Positions 32,399-40,809 of a stretch of 44,446 bases of DNA are shown one piece after another. The stretch's first letter is position 1. Every line of letters begins with the position of its first letter. The stretch is from Anaerolineales bacterium (GTDB lineage: Bacteria > Chloroflexota > Anaerolineae > Anaerolineales > UBA6663), in assembly GCA_016789175.1 (NCBI GenBank), contig JAEURK010000358.1, positions 1 to 44,446 on the forward strand, in the 5' to 3' direction. A model generated the notes under the pieces. The model ran no database searches, had not been told where the DNA came from, and saw only the letters and a list, made by a program, of their open reading frames with translations. Made by a program: the position numbers and the translations under genes.

Positions 32399-32441
32399 AA
32401 CCGAAAAGGGGCGGCCCGAGATGGGCCGCCCCTTTTCGGTT
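32399..32441. terminator. Bidirectional terminator
   Basis: A perfect 19-bp stem (32399-32417, 32423-32441) with a five-base loop. CGAAAAG/CTTTTCG flanks serve both directions. It lies between the glycoside-hydrolase-like and methyltransferase genes. Confidence 0.9.
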
Positions 32442-32454
32442 GGACCGACTCACC

Positions 32455-33171
32455 TCACCCGGGCTTCGCCAGAACACCGAGCAGATGGACGCCCCAACTC
32501 GCCGGGAGTAGCGCCTCGACCCGACAGGCCACCGCGTAGGCGATGTCGCCAAAGGCCAGATAGGTCGGGTCGCGAATCACGTCCATTGACTCGAGGCGCA
32601 GGCCGGATCGCGCCGCCAGGTCCACGATCTCGGCGACGGTGTTGGCGCGATAGTGCACCCGAAACGTGTCGTCGGCGGCGCGCGCATACAACGCCGGAAC
32701 GATCCGACGCTGCAGATCCGGCCAGATCTGGCTGACCCGATTGGCCCGGATGAGCGGATGGAATCGGTTCGGGGTGAGAAAGATCAAGCGGCCGCCCGGG
32801 CGGAGCACGCGAGCGATCTCGGTCAGGGTCCGCGCCGGCTCGGCCAGATGCTCGAAGACCCACACCGCCAGGGCCAGATCGAACTGATCGTCGACCAGCG
32901 GCAGTCGATCGCCCCAGGCCTGGGCCGCCGGGATCGGCGCGCGGCGCTCTCGCAAAGACGCCAGATCAGGATCGACCCCGACCGCCAGCGCGACATCGGC
33001 CCAGATCAATTCAAGGACACCGCCCCGCCCCGCGCCAATGTCGAGCACGCGCGCTGAAGGGAACGCAGCCGCGCGCACCCGCGCTTCCAGGCGCGCGCCG
33101 CTGGTGGCCCAACCCGGTTGCTCCTGGGCATAGCGCCTTCGATAGCGCTCCTGGCGGTCGAGGGGAAGCAT
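32455..33171 (-). CDS. Class I SAM-dependent methyltransferase
   Basis: A 238-residue methyltransferase. The SAM motif I is VLDIGAGRGGVLELI (about 42-56). The acidic motif II is VGVDPD, the motif IV-like part is LALAVWVFEHLAEPARTL, and ARVLRPGGRLIFLTPNRFH follows. This pattern (Methyltransf_11) is used on many substrates, including small molecules and sugars, so the substrate is unknown. No clear Shine-Dalgarno sequence lies close to ATG 33171. It is a single gene with a terminator at its end. Confidence 0.88.
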   Translation of the reverse strand: MLPLDRQERYRRRYAQEQPGWATSGARLEARVRAAAFPSARVLDIGAGRGGVLELIWADVALAVGVDPDLASLRERRAPIPAAQAWGDRLPLVDDQFDLALAVWVFEHLAEPARTLTEIARVLRPGGRLIFLTPNRFHPLIRANRVSQIWPDLQRRIVPALYARAADDTFRVHYRANTVAEIVDLAARSGLRLESMDVIRDPTYLAFGDIAYAVACRVEALLPASWGVHLLGVLAKPG

Positions 33172-33414
33172 CTCGGTGGCTTTTCCTTCAGGCCCACGCG
33201 CCAGCGGTCAGGCCGCGGCTTGGGCTGGCCGGCGTCTTGCATCTGGGTCTAAAGACCTAGTGCGAAACTGGCTTGAGAATGACATGATGCCCCCCACTTC
33301 ACGCAAGCACGGTTCGCCCAGCGTTAATGAAAGCAGGAAACACTGGGGCCGTCTTAATCGGGGGTTTATCAATCGTTAACACCTTTTCAGTAGGCTGAGG
33401 TGTAAGGAGACTTT

Positions 33415-33612
33415 ATGGAACTCGAAATGTGCCCCTATTGTGAGTCTCGGGGGCTTGTGCTGACCATCCGGAACATCCCGGGCGGCATCGAGGTGAATGG
33501 ACGCTGCACGCAGTGCCACTACAGCTACGACAGCGACTACACCTCGCGTGAAACGCCGGATGACCTGGTGGCTGAGTACAGCCTACCCGAGGAGGTCGGC
33601 GCCTCTGATTGA
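33415..33612 (+). CDS. Small zinc-ribbon-like protein
   Basis: A 65-residue protein with two CxxC knuckles: CPYC near residue 6 and CTQC near residue 31. This is a zinc-ribbon pattern. The C-terminal half is acidic (SRETPDDLVAEYSLPEEVG). AAGGAG at 33404-33409 supports ATG 33415. It has its own strong terminator. The 243-bp gap upstream shows no other gene. The function is unknown; such small ribbons often join transcription or translation complexes. Confidence 0.8.
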   Translation: MELEMCPYCESRGLVLTIRNIPGGIEVNGRCTQCHYSYDSDYTSRETPDDLVAEYSLPEEVGASD

Positions 33613-33639
33613 GCGCCGTCCTTCCCCCTCGACACACGC

Positions 33640-33667
33640 AAACCGCCGGCCCTGCCGGCGGTTTTTT
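33640..33667 (+). terminator. Intrinsic terminator
   Basis: AAACCGCCGGC pairs with GCCGGCGGTTT (loop cct), and a run of six T follows. It ends the zinc-ribbon gene and lies just before the recN end. Confidence 0.92.
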
Positions 33668-33688
33668 GTTTGGGCCTGGGCGCGTGCG

Positions 33689-35467
33689 TCAGGCCCGCAC
33701 GCGTTTGCCGGTGGAGCCGGTTGTGCGACCGCCCTCACCCGCCTGAGCGCGATCGGCCGCGATCTCAACCAGCAACTCCTCGGCGCTGGCCCGGATCTTC
33801 TCGCCCGTTCCACCCAACATCTGGGCGATCTCGGCCGCCCGTTCCTCGGTCGACAACGACCGCACCTGGGTCGACGTGCGCCCGCTCGTGATGAGCTTTT
33901 CGACCTTGAAGTGCTGGTCGGCGTAACCCGCCAGTTGCGGCAAGTGCGTGATGCACAACACCTGATGTCCGCCTCCGGCCGCGATCGCCCACAGCTTGCG
34001 CCCGACGACCGCGCCGACCCGGCCACCGATCCCTTGATCGATCTCGTCGAAGACGAGCGTGGGGGTCGGATCGGCCTGGGCCAGAACTCCCTTGAGCGCC
34101 AGCATAAGGCGCGCGGCCTCACCACCTGAGGCGATCTTGGCCAGGGGCTTCAGCCCTTCACCGGGGTTAGGCGCGATCAGAAACTCGATCCGATCCAGCC
34201 CGGTCAGGTCAAAGGCCACCCGACCGGCTTCGGTCGGGACACCGTCGTCGGCGGGTTGACGCTCCTGCGAGACGCTGAAACGCCCGCGCTCCATCTTCAG
34301 GTCGGCCAGCTCGCGCTCGATGCCGGCGCTGAGTTTCCGGGCGGCCTGCTTACGCCGCCCCGCCAGCTGTTCGCCCAGACGGCTGATCTCGGTCAGGGTT
34401 ACGGTTTCACGCTCGACCAGTTCCGCGATCCGATCTGAGGCATTCGCCAGGCCGTCGCGCTCGGCCTGGGCCCGCTCGGCGAAAGCCAGGACATCCTCGA
34501 TTCGTTCGCCGTATTTCCGTTGCAGGCGGCTGAGCGTCTCGAGCCGTTCCTCGATCGCGTTCAGACGTTTGGGATTGTGCGCCAGGCGTTCGCGATAGTG
34601 GCTGAGCGTCGCGCTCAGGTCGCGGGCCTGCTCGGCCAGGTTCGCCGCCGTCGCCTGGGGCTCGGTCAACGAGCCGTCGATCCGCGCCAGTGCCGCCAGC
34701 GAGCGGGCGGCTTTGCCCAACAGATCGGCGGCGCCATCGGATTCATCGTCACCGACCAGGGCCTGGATCGCGTCATCGGCCTGCGCCGTCAACTTTTCGG
34801 CGTTGCCCAGCCGGGCCCGCTCTTGCAACAACCCGGCCTCTTCGCCGGGCTTGAGCCGGGCCGCCCCGATCTCTTGAATTTGGAAGTCGAGCATATCGAG
34901 CCGGCGTTCACGCTCGCGCTCATTCTGGCGCAAGGTGCGCAGCTCCTGGCGCAGCCCATGGATACCGCGCACCAGCCCGGCCAGCTTCTCGCGCTCACCC
35001 TCCAGGCCGCCGAAACGATCCAGCATGTAGACGTGCTCGCGCGGACGCAGCAGAGAGAGATGCTCCCCCTGCCCATGCACGTCGACCAACAACTCGGCCA
35101 GCTCGCGCAGCACCGGCGCGCTCACCATCCGCCCGTTGACGCGCGCCGTGCTGCGGCCTTCGCGCCGCACTTCGCGGGCCAGGACGAGCACATCGCCCTC
35201 GACGTCCAACGACTCGCGCGCCAGGATCATCGTGATCGCGGTCTGGGTCGGGCCGGCCAGCGTGAAGGTCGCCTCGACCCGCGCAGCCTCGGCCCCGGCG
35301 CGCACGAGGGTCGGGTCGGCTCGACCACCCAATACCAGACCCAGCGCGTCGATGATGATCGACTTGCCGGCGCCGGTCTCGCCCGTAAACACGACGAAAC
35401 CAGGCCCGAACGTCTGGTCCAGTTGATCGATGATCGCCAGGTCGTGGACGAGAAGGCGTTGCAGCAT
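33689..35467 (-). CDS. recN: DNA repair protein RecN
   Basis: A 592-residue SMC-like ATPase for double-strand break repair. The N-terminal Walker A is GETGAGKS with Lys35, and a central coiled coil runs about 160-380. The C-terminal signature is KIASGGEAARLMLALKGVLA, with Walker B PTLVFDEIDQGIGG. The length is in the usual range. It is last in a minus-strand series and begins one base after the B-box-type gene ends. Start ATG 35467 gives the conserved MLQRLLVHDLAIID. In many bacteria recN is under LexA control; here it lacks its own promoter. Confidence 0.95.
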   Translation of the reverse strand: MLQRLLVHDLAIIDQLDQTFGPGFVVFTGETGAGKSIIIDALGLVLGGRADPTLVRAGAEAARVEATFTLAGPTQTAITMILARESLDVEGDVLVLAREVRREGRSTARVNGRMVSAPVLRELAELLVDVHGQGEHLSLLRPREHVYMLDRFGGLEGEREKLAGLVRGIHGLRQELRTLRQNERERERRLDMLDFQIQEIGAARLKPGEEAGLLQERARLGNAEKLTAQADDAIQALVGDDESDGAADLLGKAARSLAALARIDGSLTEPQATAANLAEQARDLSATLSHYRERLAHNPKRLNAIEERLETLSRLQRKYGERIEDVLAFAERAQAERDGLANASDRIAELVERETVTLTEISRLGEQLAGRRKQAARKLSAGIERELADLKMERGRFSVSQERQPADDGVPTEAGRVAFDLTGLDRIEFLIAPNPGEGLKPLAKIASGGEAARLMLALKGVLAQADPTPTLVFDEIDQGIGGRVGAVVGRKLWAIAAGGGHQVLCITHLPQLAGYADQHFKVEKLITSGRTSTQVRSLSTEERAAEIAQMLGGTGEKIRASAEELLVEIAADRAQAGEGGRTTGSTGKRVRA

Positions 35468-35468
35468 A

Positions 35469-36017
35469 TTAGCGTCCGATCACGATCCCTTGCAGGCGGC
35501 CGAGCAATGCGCCCACACCAAGCACGAGGTACACGCCGCCCCAGATCAGGCCGAAGAAGCCGCCGAAGCCGGCGCCCTGGCCCGAGACCAGCCCGTAGAG
35601 GGCCACCAGCACGGGCAACGCCACGGCCGGCAAAGCGCCCAGGATGAACCCGGCGCCAGCCGCCCATCCCAGATAGCGCGCCCGGCGCTTGCGCACGGCC
35701 AGGCGCACGATCTCGGCCGCGCCAGCGCCGACGGCCGGCGCGATCAACAGGACGAAGAAGCCGAACCCGGTCGTCAGGCTGCCGAGCCCGCCGGCGATCG
35801 CCGCGACGACGACCGCGATCGGGTAGTCGTACCACTCGGCAGTGTCGAAGGCCTTCTGGTGCTGGCGGACACAATCGCGACAGCTGTAACCGACCGGCGT
35901 GCGCACCGCGCACTTCGGGCAGATGGGCTTGCCGCACTTGTAGCAACGCAATGACGCCGGGCCGACCGAATTGGGACAGCAGCGCGTCTCCGAAGTAGAT
36001 TCAAGCGAAAGAGTCAT
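35469..36017 (-). CDS. B-box-type zinc-binding membrane protein
   Basis: A 182-residue protein. The N-terminal 60 residues carry a cysteine-rich zinc-binding segment (RCYKCGKPICPKC, YSCRDCVRQHQ) resembling a B-box zinc finger. Three or four membrane helices follow (about 66-180), ending ALLGRLQGIVIGR. Proteins of this layout occur in Chloroflexota and related groups, but their role is unknown. It lies between NAD kinase and recN at ten and one bases spacing, so it shares their transcript. The zinc ligands point to a cytoplasmic N terminus. Confidence 0.75.
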   Translation of the reverse strand: MTLSLESTSETRCCPNSVGPASLRCYKCGKPICPKCAVRTPVGYSCRDCVRQHQKAFDTAEWYDYPIAVVVAAIAGGLGSLTTGFGFFVLLIAPAVGAGAAEIVRLAVRKRRARYLGWAAGAGFILGALPAVALPVLVALYGLVSGQGAGFGGFFGLIWGGVYLVLGVGALLGRLQGIVIGR

Positions 36018-36027
36018 CCCAGATCAC

Positions 36028-36879
36028 CTACAAACGCGACCCACGGCCGTTCGCCAATCGCTCGACCAGTGTCGCAAAGAAATAGTGAGGCGCGCGCAAC
36101 CGCAAAAACCGGGCCACGTTGGGCGAACGGGTCGCTCGCACGACGTCGCCGCGCGCCAGCAACGTTTCGCGCTGCCCGTCGACGCTCAGGCTGGCCGGAT
36201 GTTCGAGATCCACGGCGGGTTCGATCTCGAGCGAGGCGCTCCCCGGCAATACGATGGTGCGCTCCATGCTCATGTGCGGCGCGATTGGCACGAGCAGGAT
36301 GTTCTCGTTCTCCGGCGGTAGGATCGGGCCACCGGCCGCGAGCGCGTACGCCGTCGACCCGGTCGGCGTGGCGCAGATCAGACCGTCGGCCACGTACGTC
36401 GTCAGCGGATCGCCGTTGATGCGCGCCTGCAGCCGCGACATGCGCGCCTGCGCGCCGCGGCCGACCACGGCCTCGTTGAGCGATTCCTCCACGCTCAACA
36501 CCGCGCCCGACCGCACGTGCTCGATCCGCAGCATCATGCGGGCCTCCGACCAACCCTCGCCGGCGACCACGCGTTCGAGGGCCGCGCGCCAGGCCTCCGG
36601 CTGAACCTCGGGCAGAAAACCGAGGCGGCCGAAGTTGATGCCCAACACCTGACCGCCGTGCGGGGCCGTCAACCGACCGGCGCGCAGCATCGTTCCATCA
36701 CCGCCCAACGCTACAACGAGATCGTGAGCGCGCACTAAGTCGCGCACCGCCGGATCGTCGACCGAGAGGGTCGGAACCTGAGCGCCCGCCCACATCCGGA
36801 TCTCGGCCGCCAGTTCGATCGCCCGCCGCACCAGCGGGTTGTAGAGCACCAAAAGCTGTTCAGCAGCGTAACCGGTCAT
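36028..36879 (-). CDS. nadK: NAD kinase
   Basis: A 283-residue NAD kinase, which makes NADP from NAD and ATP. GGDGTML (about 58-64) is the diacylglycerol-kinase-type phosphate motif. SLNEAVVGRG and ICATPTGSTAYALAAGGPI are the substrate and catalytic segments. I start at ATG 36879 (MTGYAAEQLLVLYNPLV), since the frame to 36978 would add a non-conserved leader that covers the promoter. The extended -10 at 36956-36964 gives a leader of about 70 bases. It is followed by the B-box and recN genes. Confidence 0.93.
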   Translation of the reverse strand: MTGYAAEQLLVLYNPLVRRAIELAAEIRMWAGAQVPTLSVDDPAVRDLVRAHDLVVALGGDGTMLRAGRLTAPHGGQVLGINFGRLGFLPEVQPEAWRAALERVVAGEGWSEARMMLRIEHVRSGAVLSVEESLNEAVVGRGAQARMSRLQARINGDPLTTYVADGLICATPTGSTAYALAAGGPILPPENENILLVPIAPHMSMERTIVLPGSASLEIEPAVDLEHPASLSVDGQRETLLARGDVVRATRSPNVARFLRLRAPHYFFATLVERLANGRGSRL

Positions 36880-36955
36880 ATTCGTCCGTGTCTGCTTTCC
36901 GTGCGCCAACCCATCGGCGCCCCCACCGCAACATCGCCGCGCTCTCGCGGGCGGC

Positions 36956-36964
36956 ATTATAACA
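36956..36964 (-). promoter_or_regulatory. Extended -10 (TGTTATAAT) for nadK
   Basis: On the minus strand TGT-TATAAT overlaps the TAA stop of the nuclease gene (36957-36959). It gives a start near 36949. A -35 box is weak, as allowed for an extended -10. Confidence 0.55.
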
Positions 36965-37478
36965 ATGCCTGATCGCAATCCTCGCGCAGGCCGCAGCCGC
37001 GGCAGCGCGCCGGATGGTCGTGCGAACGATCAAGGCCGTCGGCGTTGAGACCAGCCCGCATCTGAGCCAGGATCGCGCCCAACTCGCGCTCCAGGGCCGG
37101 TGTGTAGGGCACCCGCAGCAAACGATCGCGATACTGGATCAGCCCATAGGCGGGGCGCTGCCCATACGCCTCAGCCACCAACGCGCAGTAGGCCGCCAGC
37201 TGGTAGATGTGAGCGGGATGCGCGCCTTTGTTCGGGGCGGCGCCCGACTTCACTTCGACCGGCACCAGGCCGCCGTGCTCACGCACCAGATAATCCGGCC
37301 GACCCGTCAGGCCCAGTCGATGCGACACCAACGACGCCTCGACGCGGCCCCAGGCGCGCGTATCGCTGCTGATCACGTCCCCGGCCGGCAGCCCGGTCGT
37401 CGCGCGCAACCAACCCGAGAGCCGCCACAACACCAGGGCGACCAGCACCAGCCCCGCGATCGTCAACAGAGCGTCCAT
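36957..37478 (-). CDS. Cas4-like PD-(D/E)XK nuclease, C-terminal part
   Basis: A 173-residue protein. A membrane helix (about 2-22, LLTIAGLVLVALVLWRL) is followed by the nuclease core: GRPDYLVREHGGLVPVEVKSG carries the Asp and Glu-Val-Lys of the PD-(D/E)XK centre. HIYQLAAYCALVAEAYG is the QhxxY-type motif. A C-terminal Cys group (CRGCGLREDC) matches Cas4/Dna2 iron-sulfur ligands; the fourth Cys would come from the upstream gene. ATG 37478 overlaps the upstream stop by one base (TGATG). No CRISPR genes are nearby, so it is a non-CRISPR relative. Confidence 0.75.
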   Translation of the reverse strand: MDALLTIAGLVLVALVLWRLSGWLRATTGLPAGDVISSDTRAWGRVEASLVSHRLGLTGRPDYLVREHGGLVPVEVKSGAAPNKGAHPAHIYQLAAYCALVAEAYGQRPAYGLIQYRDRLLRVPYTPALERELGAILAQMRAGLNADGLDRSHDHPARCRGCGLREDCDQALL

Positions 37479-37726
37479 CACCCCGCCAGCCAACGCCAGG
37501 CCAGAAGCGCCCCGGCCAACGCCAGCACGGCCAGGGCCGCCCGGCGCAACCAGACCGCGGCCCACACGCGTCGGCCGTGCGCGACATGCGCCGCCTCGCC
37601 GGCCAAACGCTGTTCGACGTTGCCGGGCTCCAGACCCTCCACCCGCTGCAGCCACCAGGCGCGTGCACAAAACACAAACGTGCCGATCTCGGAGGCGCGG
37701 ATGTAGGTCGAGCGCTCTGACCTCAT
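37478..37726 (-). CDS. Cas4-like nuclease, N-terminal part with membrane helix
   Basis: An 82-residue protein starting [20 protein letters not shown], which matches the N-terminal part of Cas4-like nucleases including the first iron-sulfur cysteine (Cys20). It ends in a membrane helix (about 60-80). With the next gene, which begins with a membrane helix, it would form one nuclease with a membrane hairpin inserted. The stop codon overlaps the next start (TGATG). The junction CGGGGTGATG could also allow a -1 frameshift giving a fused protein. Translin is encoded immediately upstream with an ATGA overlap. Confidence 0.7.
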   Translation of the reverse strand: MRSERSTYIRASEIGTFVFCARAWWLQRVEGLEPGNVEQRLAGEAAHVAHGRRVWAAVWLRRAALAVLALAGALLAWRWLAG

Positions 37727-38373
37727 GCCCCTTCGCTCGGCGCGGAGCGGCCTTCGCCGGTGATCCGGCGCAGCTCGTCCTGCAGACGCGCCTGACGGAT
37801 GCTGAGGGTCAGGTCGCCGCGGGTGCGCTCGGTCACACCGCGCACCAGATCGGTCGTCCGTCGCAGCCCGCCCGTGATCGCATCGGGATAGTCCATCGTG
37901 ACCAGGAGCAGGTAGATCTCGTCCATGGCCTCGAGCAGGCGCTCGGCCTCGTCACCGTGGTTATGGCGAATGATGTCGAGCACCCGGCGGCGGAGTTCGC
38001 CGGCCGCCTCGCCCAGGCCGTTGAGATAGGCCGCGTAGTCGACGCCCAGCGCCTCGGGCTCAGGCAGGACGTCGCCGGCAAACAGGGCGAAGACGATGCT
38101 GGCCTCGGCATATTCCTTGAGGGCGTCCTGCGTGTACCCGGCGTGATACAGATCCGGATACCCCGTCAGGTCGCTGCGGATGGCCTCGACGATCTCGCGG
38201 GCGGCCTCGATCTGCCGGCGCGCCTCATCGCGCTCATCGCGATGCGACGCCCGGATCGACAGCGAGCAGTGCCGGATCAAGGTGCGTGACCGCCCGACGG
38301 CCGAGTCGCGCGCCGCGTTCTTGGCCGCGAAATTGACCCGGATGCGCTCGGCGATGGCTTCCAGGTTCTTCAT
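37723..38373 (-). CDS. Bacterial translin-family protein
   Basis: A 216-residue all-helical protein of the translin/TRAX family. Family-like segments include [18 protein letters not shown] near residue 30, [40 protein letters not shown] and [30 protein letters not shown]. Eukaryotic translin binds single-stranded RNA/DNA, and with TRAX it cleaves RNA. Here a TRAX-like catalytic Glu/Asp set is not clear. It overlaps both neighbours by ATGA (DUF3467 protein upstream, Cas4-like part downstream), so the products are made together. Bacterial translin function is largely unstudied. Confidence 0.8.
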   Translation of the reverse strand: MKNLEAIAERIRVNFAAKNAARDSAVGRSRTLIRHCSLSIRASHRDERDEARRQIEAAREIVEAIRSDLTGYPDLYHAGYTQDALKEYAEASIVFALFAGDVLPEPEALGVDYAAYLNGLGEAAGELRRRVLDIIRHNHGDEAERLLEAMDEIYLLLVTMDYPDAITGGLRRTTDLVRGVTERTRGDLTLSIRQARLQDELRRITGEGRSAPSEGA

Positions 38374-38708
38374 GCGCCCCCCTGACTTCCACCACGAAAG
38401 AGTTGATCGGCCAGGCCGGTCGGGATCGTGATCTCGCCGTACTGGGCCTCGAAGCGCGCCAGGTTGTCGGCCAGGGCGCGCATGAAAAGCTTGGCATTCA
38501 ACGGCGTCATCAGAACGCGCGTCTGAACGCGCCCATGGGGCATGCTCGGCATCATGCGCGCGAAGTCGATGACGATCTCCGAAGGCGAGTGCACCACCAC
38601 CGCCACATTGGCATAGACCGGCTCAAGGCCGGCCGGCAGCTCGATGTGCATTTGCCCCGGCGGGCGCGCCGGCGATTGCGGTTGGGGTTGGGGTTGCGGC
38701 TCCGTCAT
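38370..38708 (-). CDS. DUF3467 family protein
   Basis: A 112-residue protein. A Gln/Pro-rich N terminus (QPQPQPQSPARPPGQ) is followed by the DUF3467 core: PVYANVAVVVHSPSEIVIDFARMMP, then RVLMTPLNAKLFMRALADNLARFEAQYGEI. Family function is unknown. It overlaps the translin gene by four bases. It follows ssb after two hairpins, so ssb and this set may be partly co-transcribed. GGAGG lies upstream of ATG 38708 (CGGAGGATAAGCCG). Confidence 0.8.
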   Translation of the reverse strand: MTEPQPQPQPQSPARPPGQMHIELPAGLEPVYANVAVVVHSPSEIVIDFARMMPSMPHGRVQTRVLMTPLNAKLFMRALADNLARFEAQYGEITIPTGLADQLFRGGSQGGA

Positions 38709-38730
38709 CGGCTTATCCTCCGCTCAAAAC

Positions 38731-38823
38731 CAAGATGGCCCGACCTCAGGAACCAAAGCTCCATCAAGGTCGGGCCATCTTGAAGATCGATGAAGCGACC
38801 GCCTCGTGGTTGAAGCGGTCGCT
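38731..38823 (-). terminator. Two hairpins after ssb
   Basis: The first stem in the transcript (38823-38815 with 38802-38794) is 9 bp. The second (38782-38767 with 38746-38731) is a perfect 16 bp with a 20-base loop, followed on the minus strand by GGTTTTG. They can end most ssb transcripts; some read-through may reach the DUF3467 set. Confidence 0.7.
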
Positions 38824-38844
38824 GTGTGTCAGACGGCGCGACGA

Positions 38845-39276
38845 TCAGAACGGGATGTCGTCGCTGTCCTCGGCCATCACGGCGTCGGGCTCGTGCATCG
38901 GACCCGTGCCGCCGGCGCCGCCGCCTTCGCCGCGGCTCGATAGGAACTTCACGGTCGAGCCCGTGATCTCAAAGGACGCGCGCGGGGCGCCGTCCTGGCC
39001 CGTCCAGATGCGCGGGCCGCCCGTCTTGGGATCGGCCTGCACGCGACCCTCGACGTATACCTTCGACCCCTTGCGCAGGTACTGGGCGCACGTCTCGGCC
39101 TGCTTGCCGAAGACCGACACGCGCCACCACACCGTGCGCTCCTGGGGCTGGCCATCCTGGCCCGTCCACTTTTCGGACGTGGCGACGCTGAAGGTCGTCA
39201 CTGCCTGGCCGGAAGGCGTGTAGCGCTGCTCCGGGTCGCGGCCCAGGTTGCCAATAAGCGTGATCTTCTGATACAT
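38845..39276 (-). CDS. ssb: Single-stranded DNA-binding protein
   Basis: A 143-residue SSB. The OB fold covers about 1-110 (MYQKITLIGNLGRDPEQRY, WWRVSVFGKQAETCAQYLRKGSKVYVEG). A Gly-rich linker precedes the acidic tip DSDDIPF, which recruits repair and replication proteins. AAGGAG at 39285-39290 supports ATG 39276. It has a strong promoter with a possible LexA-like site over the -35 box. It lies upstream of DUF3467, translin, a nuclease and recN. Confidence 0.95.
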   Translation of the reverse strand: MYQKITLIGNLGRDPEQRYTPSGQAVTTFSVATSEKWTGQDGQPQERTVWWRVSVFGKQAETCAQYLRKGSKVYVEGRVQADPKTGGPRIWTGQDGAPRASFEITGSTVKFLSSRGEGGGAGGTGPMHEPDAVMAEDSDDIPF

Positions 39277-39362
39277 GGGGAAAGCTCCTTATCCCGCCGG
39301 TTACAACTGAGGGGGGAACAGGCCCGATTGCCTGTCATTAGGTTACCGGAAGGCTGAGATTA

Positions 39363-39390
39363 AGTATACACAAATTAGAACATTTGTCAA
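39363..39390 (-). promoter_or_regulatory. ssb promoter with LexA-like half-palindrome
   Basis: Consensus TTGACA (39390-39385), 16 bp, TATACT (39368-39363). GAACATTTGTCA on the plus strand at 39378-39389 resembles the Gram-positive LexA site (GAAC-N4-GTTC) with one mismatch in the second half, and it overlaps the -35 box. Confidence 0.6.
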
Positions 39391-39435
39391 CATTGCGAGC
39401 CTGTGCGAGGACCAGACGAGGACCGGCGCCCCGCC

Positions 39436-40689
39436 CTATACCCGCTCGAAAACCACCCCCCCGATGGTCACGACCGACGTCTCACCTGCGTCCGCCGGGC
39501 AGACGTCGTAGGCCACCCGCTCGCCCTCGACCGGGCCCATCGCCTTGAGCGCCAGGTAAGTCGGTGAAAGGCCGCAGATGTTGGTGCTGTTCCGGGTCCG
39601 CTGCAGAGCATTATAGAAGCCCTCGTCGTCGCCGTCGCAAAGCAGGTCGAGCACCTGGGCGTCGTCGCCCTGTAGCAGACGCTTGTCGTTGGCGGTCAGC
39701 GCGGCGCCCTCAAAGGCCGGCCCGACGTGCGAGAGGTCCCCCGACGACACGATCAACGTGCGCCGCCCGGCAGTCACCGTTTTGAGGGCCTCGACCAGAC
39801 GCTTCAGGCGCGCATCGGTATAGGGCGACACGCCCTCGGCCATGTATTCGGAGAACGACCCGGTTAGGATCGGCACCACCGGCACCGGCGCACCGCCGCG
39901 CATATGGTGCAGCCAGACCGCCACCAGCTCGATCGAGTGCTCGCCCAGGTGCCGCAGTTCGCCCGCAAAGGCCTCCGGGCCAAGCGCCTCGGCCAACGCA
40001 TCCACAGCTGCCGTGTCGGTCGGCAGGACGCCGTAGGGTGTGGCATAGCTTTGACGGGTCAGGGTCAGGCTGCCCGGGAGGGGCGAGAAGTGATCGGTGC
40101 CGAGGATAACGACCACTTCGGCGGCACGCGCCATCTCGGCCGCCCGCTTCCAGACTTTGGCGTACACGCTGCCGCCGCGTTGGTAGTCGATGTGCGGGCT
40201 CAGCAGGCCGGGCCAATCCGCCGGCGCCGGCTGGATCGGCCCGGCCTGCTCCAGATACAGGTCGAACATCTGGCGCAACACATCGGGCTCGGCCGGGTAC
40301 GACGCGCCCGCCAGCGTCGGCGGACGGTGCGGGGCGTTGCGGTAATCGGTCAGGCGCTGGGCCTGCACGCCGGCGGCGTTGGCATTATCGAGCATGTAGG
40401 CCTCATCCAGCGCTTTGATCAACGAACCCAGCAGGCCCGGCGGCAACTCGAGCCCGTAGCGCATCGTCAGGATGGATTCGATCTGCAACGCATCCCAGCT
40501 GCCGTCAAACAGGCTGAGCGCCGGACCCAGCGCCTCCGGCACCAGCAGCACCTCATCGGTCAGCTGCTGCGGATCGCGTAACATGAAATACGCCTCGTTC
40601 TCGTGCATGACCGGGCGCACATCCACGGCCCGCAGCTTCGGGCGCCAGTTCGGGCTCTCGGATGAGGCCGCGCTGTGATCGGGTTCCAT
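39436..40689 (-). CDS. Memo/AmmeMemoRadiSam B family protein with N-terminal extension
   Basis: A 417-residue protein. Residues about 140-415 are Memo-like (AmmeMemoRadiSam system protein B): LLSPHIDYQRGGSVYA, VILGTDHFSPLPG, GEHSIELVAVWLH and SSGDLSHVGP give the conserved His residues. The Memo fold resembles non-haem iron dioxygenases. The first 120 residues (VMHENEAYFMLRDP, then helical YGLELPPGLLGSLIKALDEA) look like a small PqqD-like winged helix, which suggests peptide or substrate recognition. GAGG at 40693-40699 supports ATG 40689. The AMMECR1 and radical-SAM partners are not in the window. Confidence 0.82.
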   Translation of the reverse strand: MEPDHSAASSESPNWRPKLRAVDVRPVMHENEAYFMLRDPQQLTDEVLLVPEALGPALSLFDGSWDALQIESILTMRYGLELPPGLLGSLIKALDEAYMLDNANAAGVQAQRLTDYRNAPHRPPTLAGASYPAEPDVLRQMFDLYLEQAGPIQPAPADWPGLLSPHIDYQRGGSVYAKVWKRAAEMARAAEVVVILGTDHFSPLPGSLTLTRQSYATPYGVLPTDTAAVDALAEALGPEAFAGELRHLGEHSIELVAVWLHHMRGGAPVPVVPILTGSFSEYMAEGVSPYTDARLKRLVEALKTVTAGRRTLIVSSGDLSHVGPAFEGAALTANDKRLLQGDDAQVLDLLCDGDDEGFYNALQRTRNSTNICGLSPTYLALKAMGPVEGERVAYDVCPADAGETSVVTIGGVVFERV

Positions 40690-40809
40690 GATGACCTCAA
40701 CAAAAGGCCAGACGGGTCGCTCCGAGGGTCATGGCCCCGCCCAGACCGCGGAGCACCCCGCTCTTCGCCTCCGTCCTGCCGGACGCAATCGACCAAACGT
40801 GGGCGTGAG

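Noticed and set aside
36957..37726. Cas4-like genes as part of a CRISPR-Cas system
   Set aside because: No cas1, cas2, effector or array is present. The neighbours are translin, nadK and ssb, and the protein has membrane helices.
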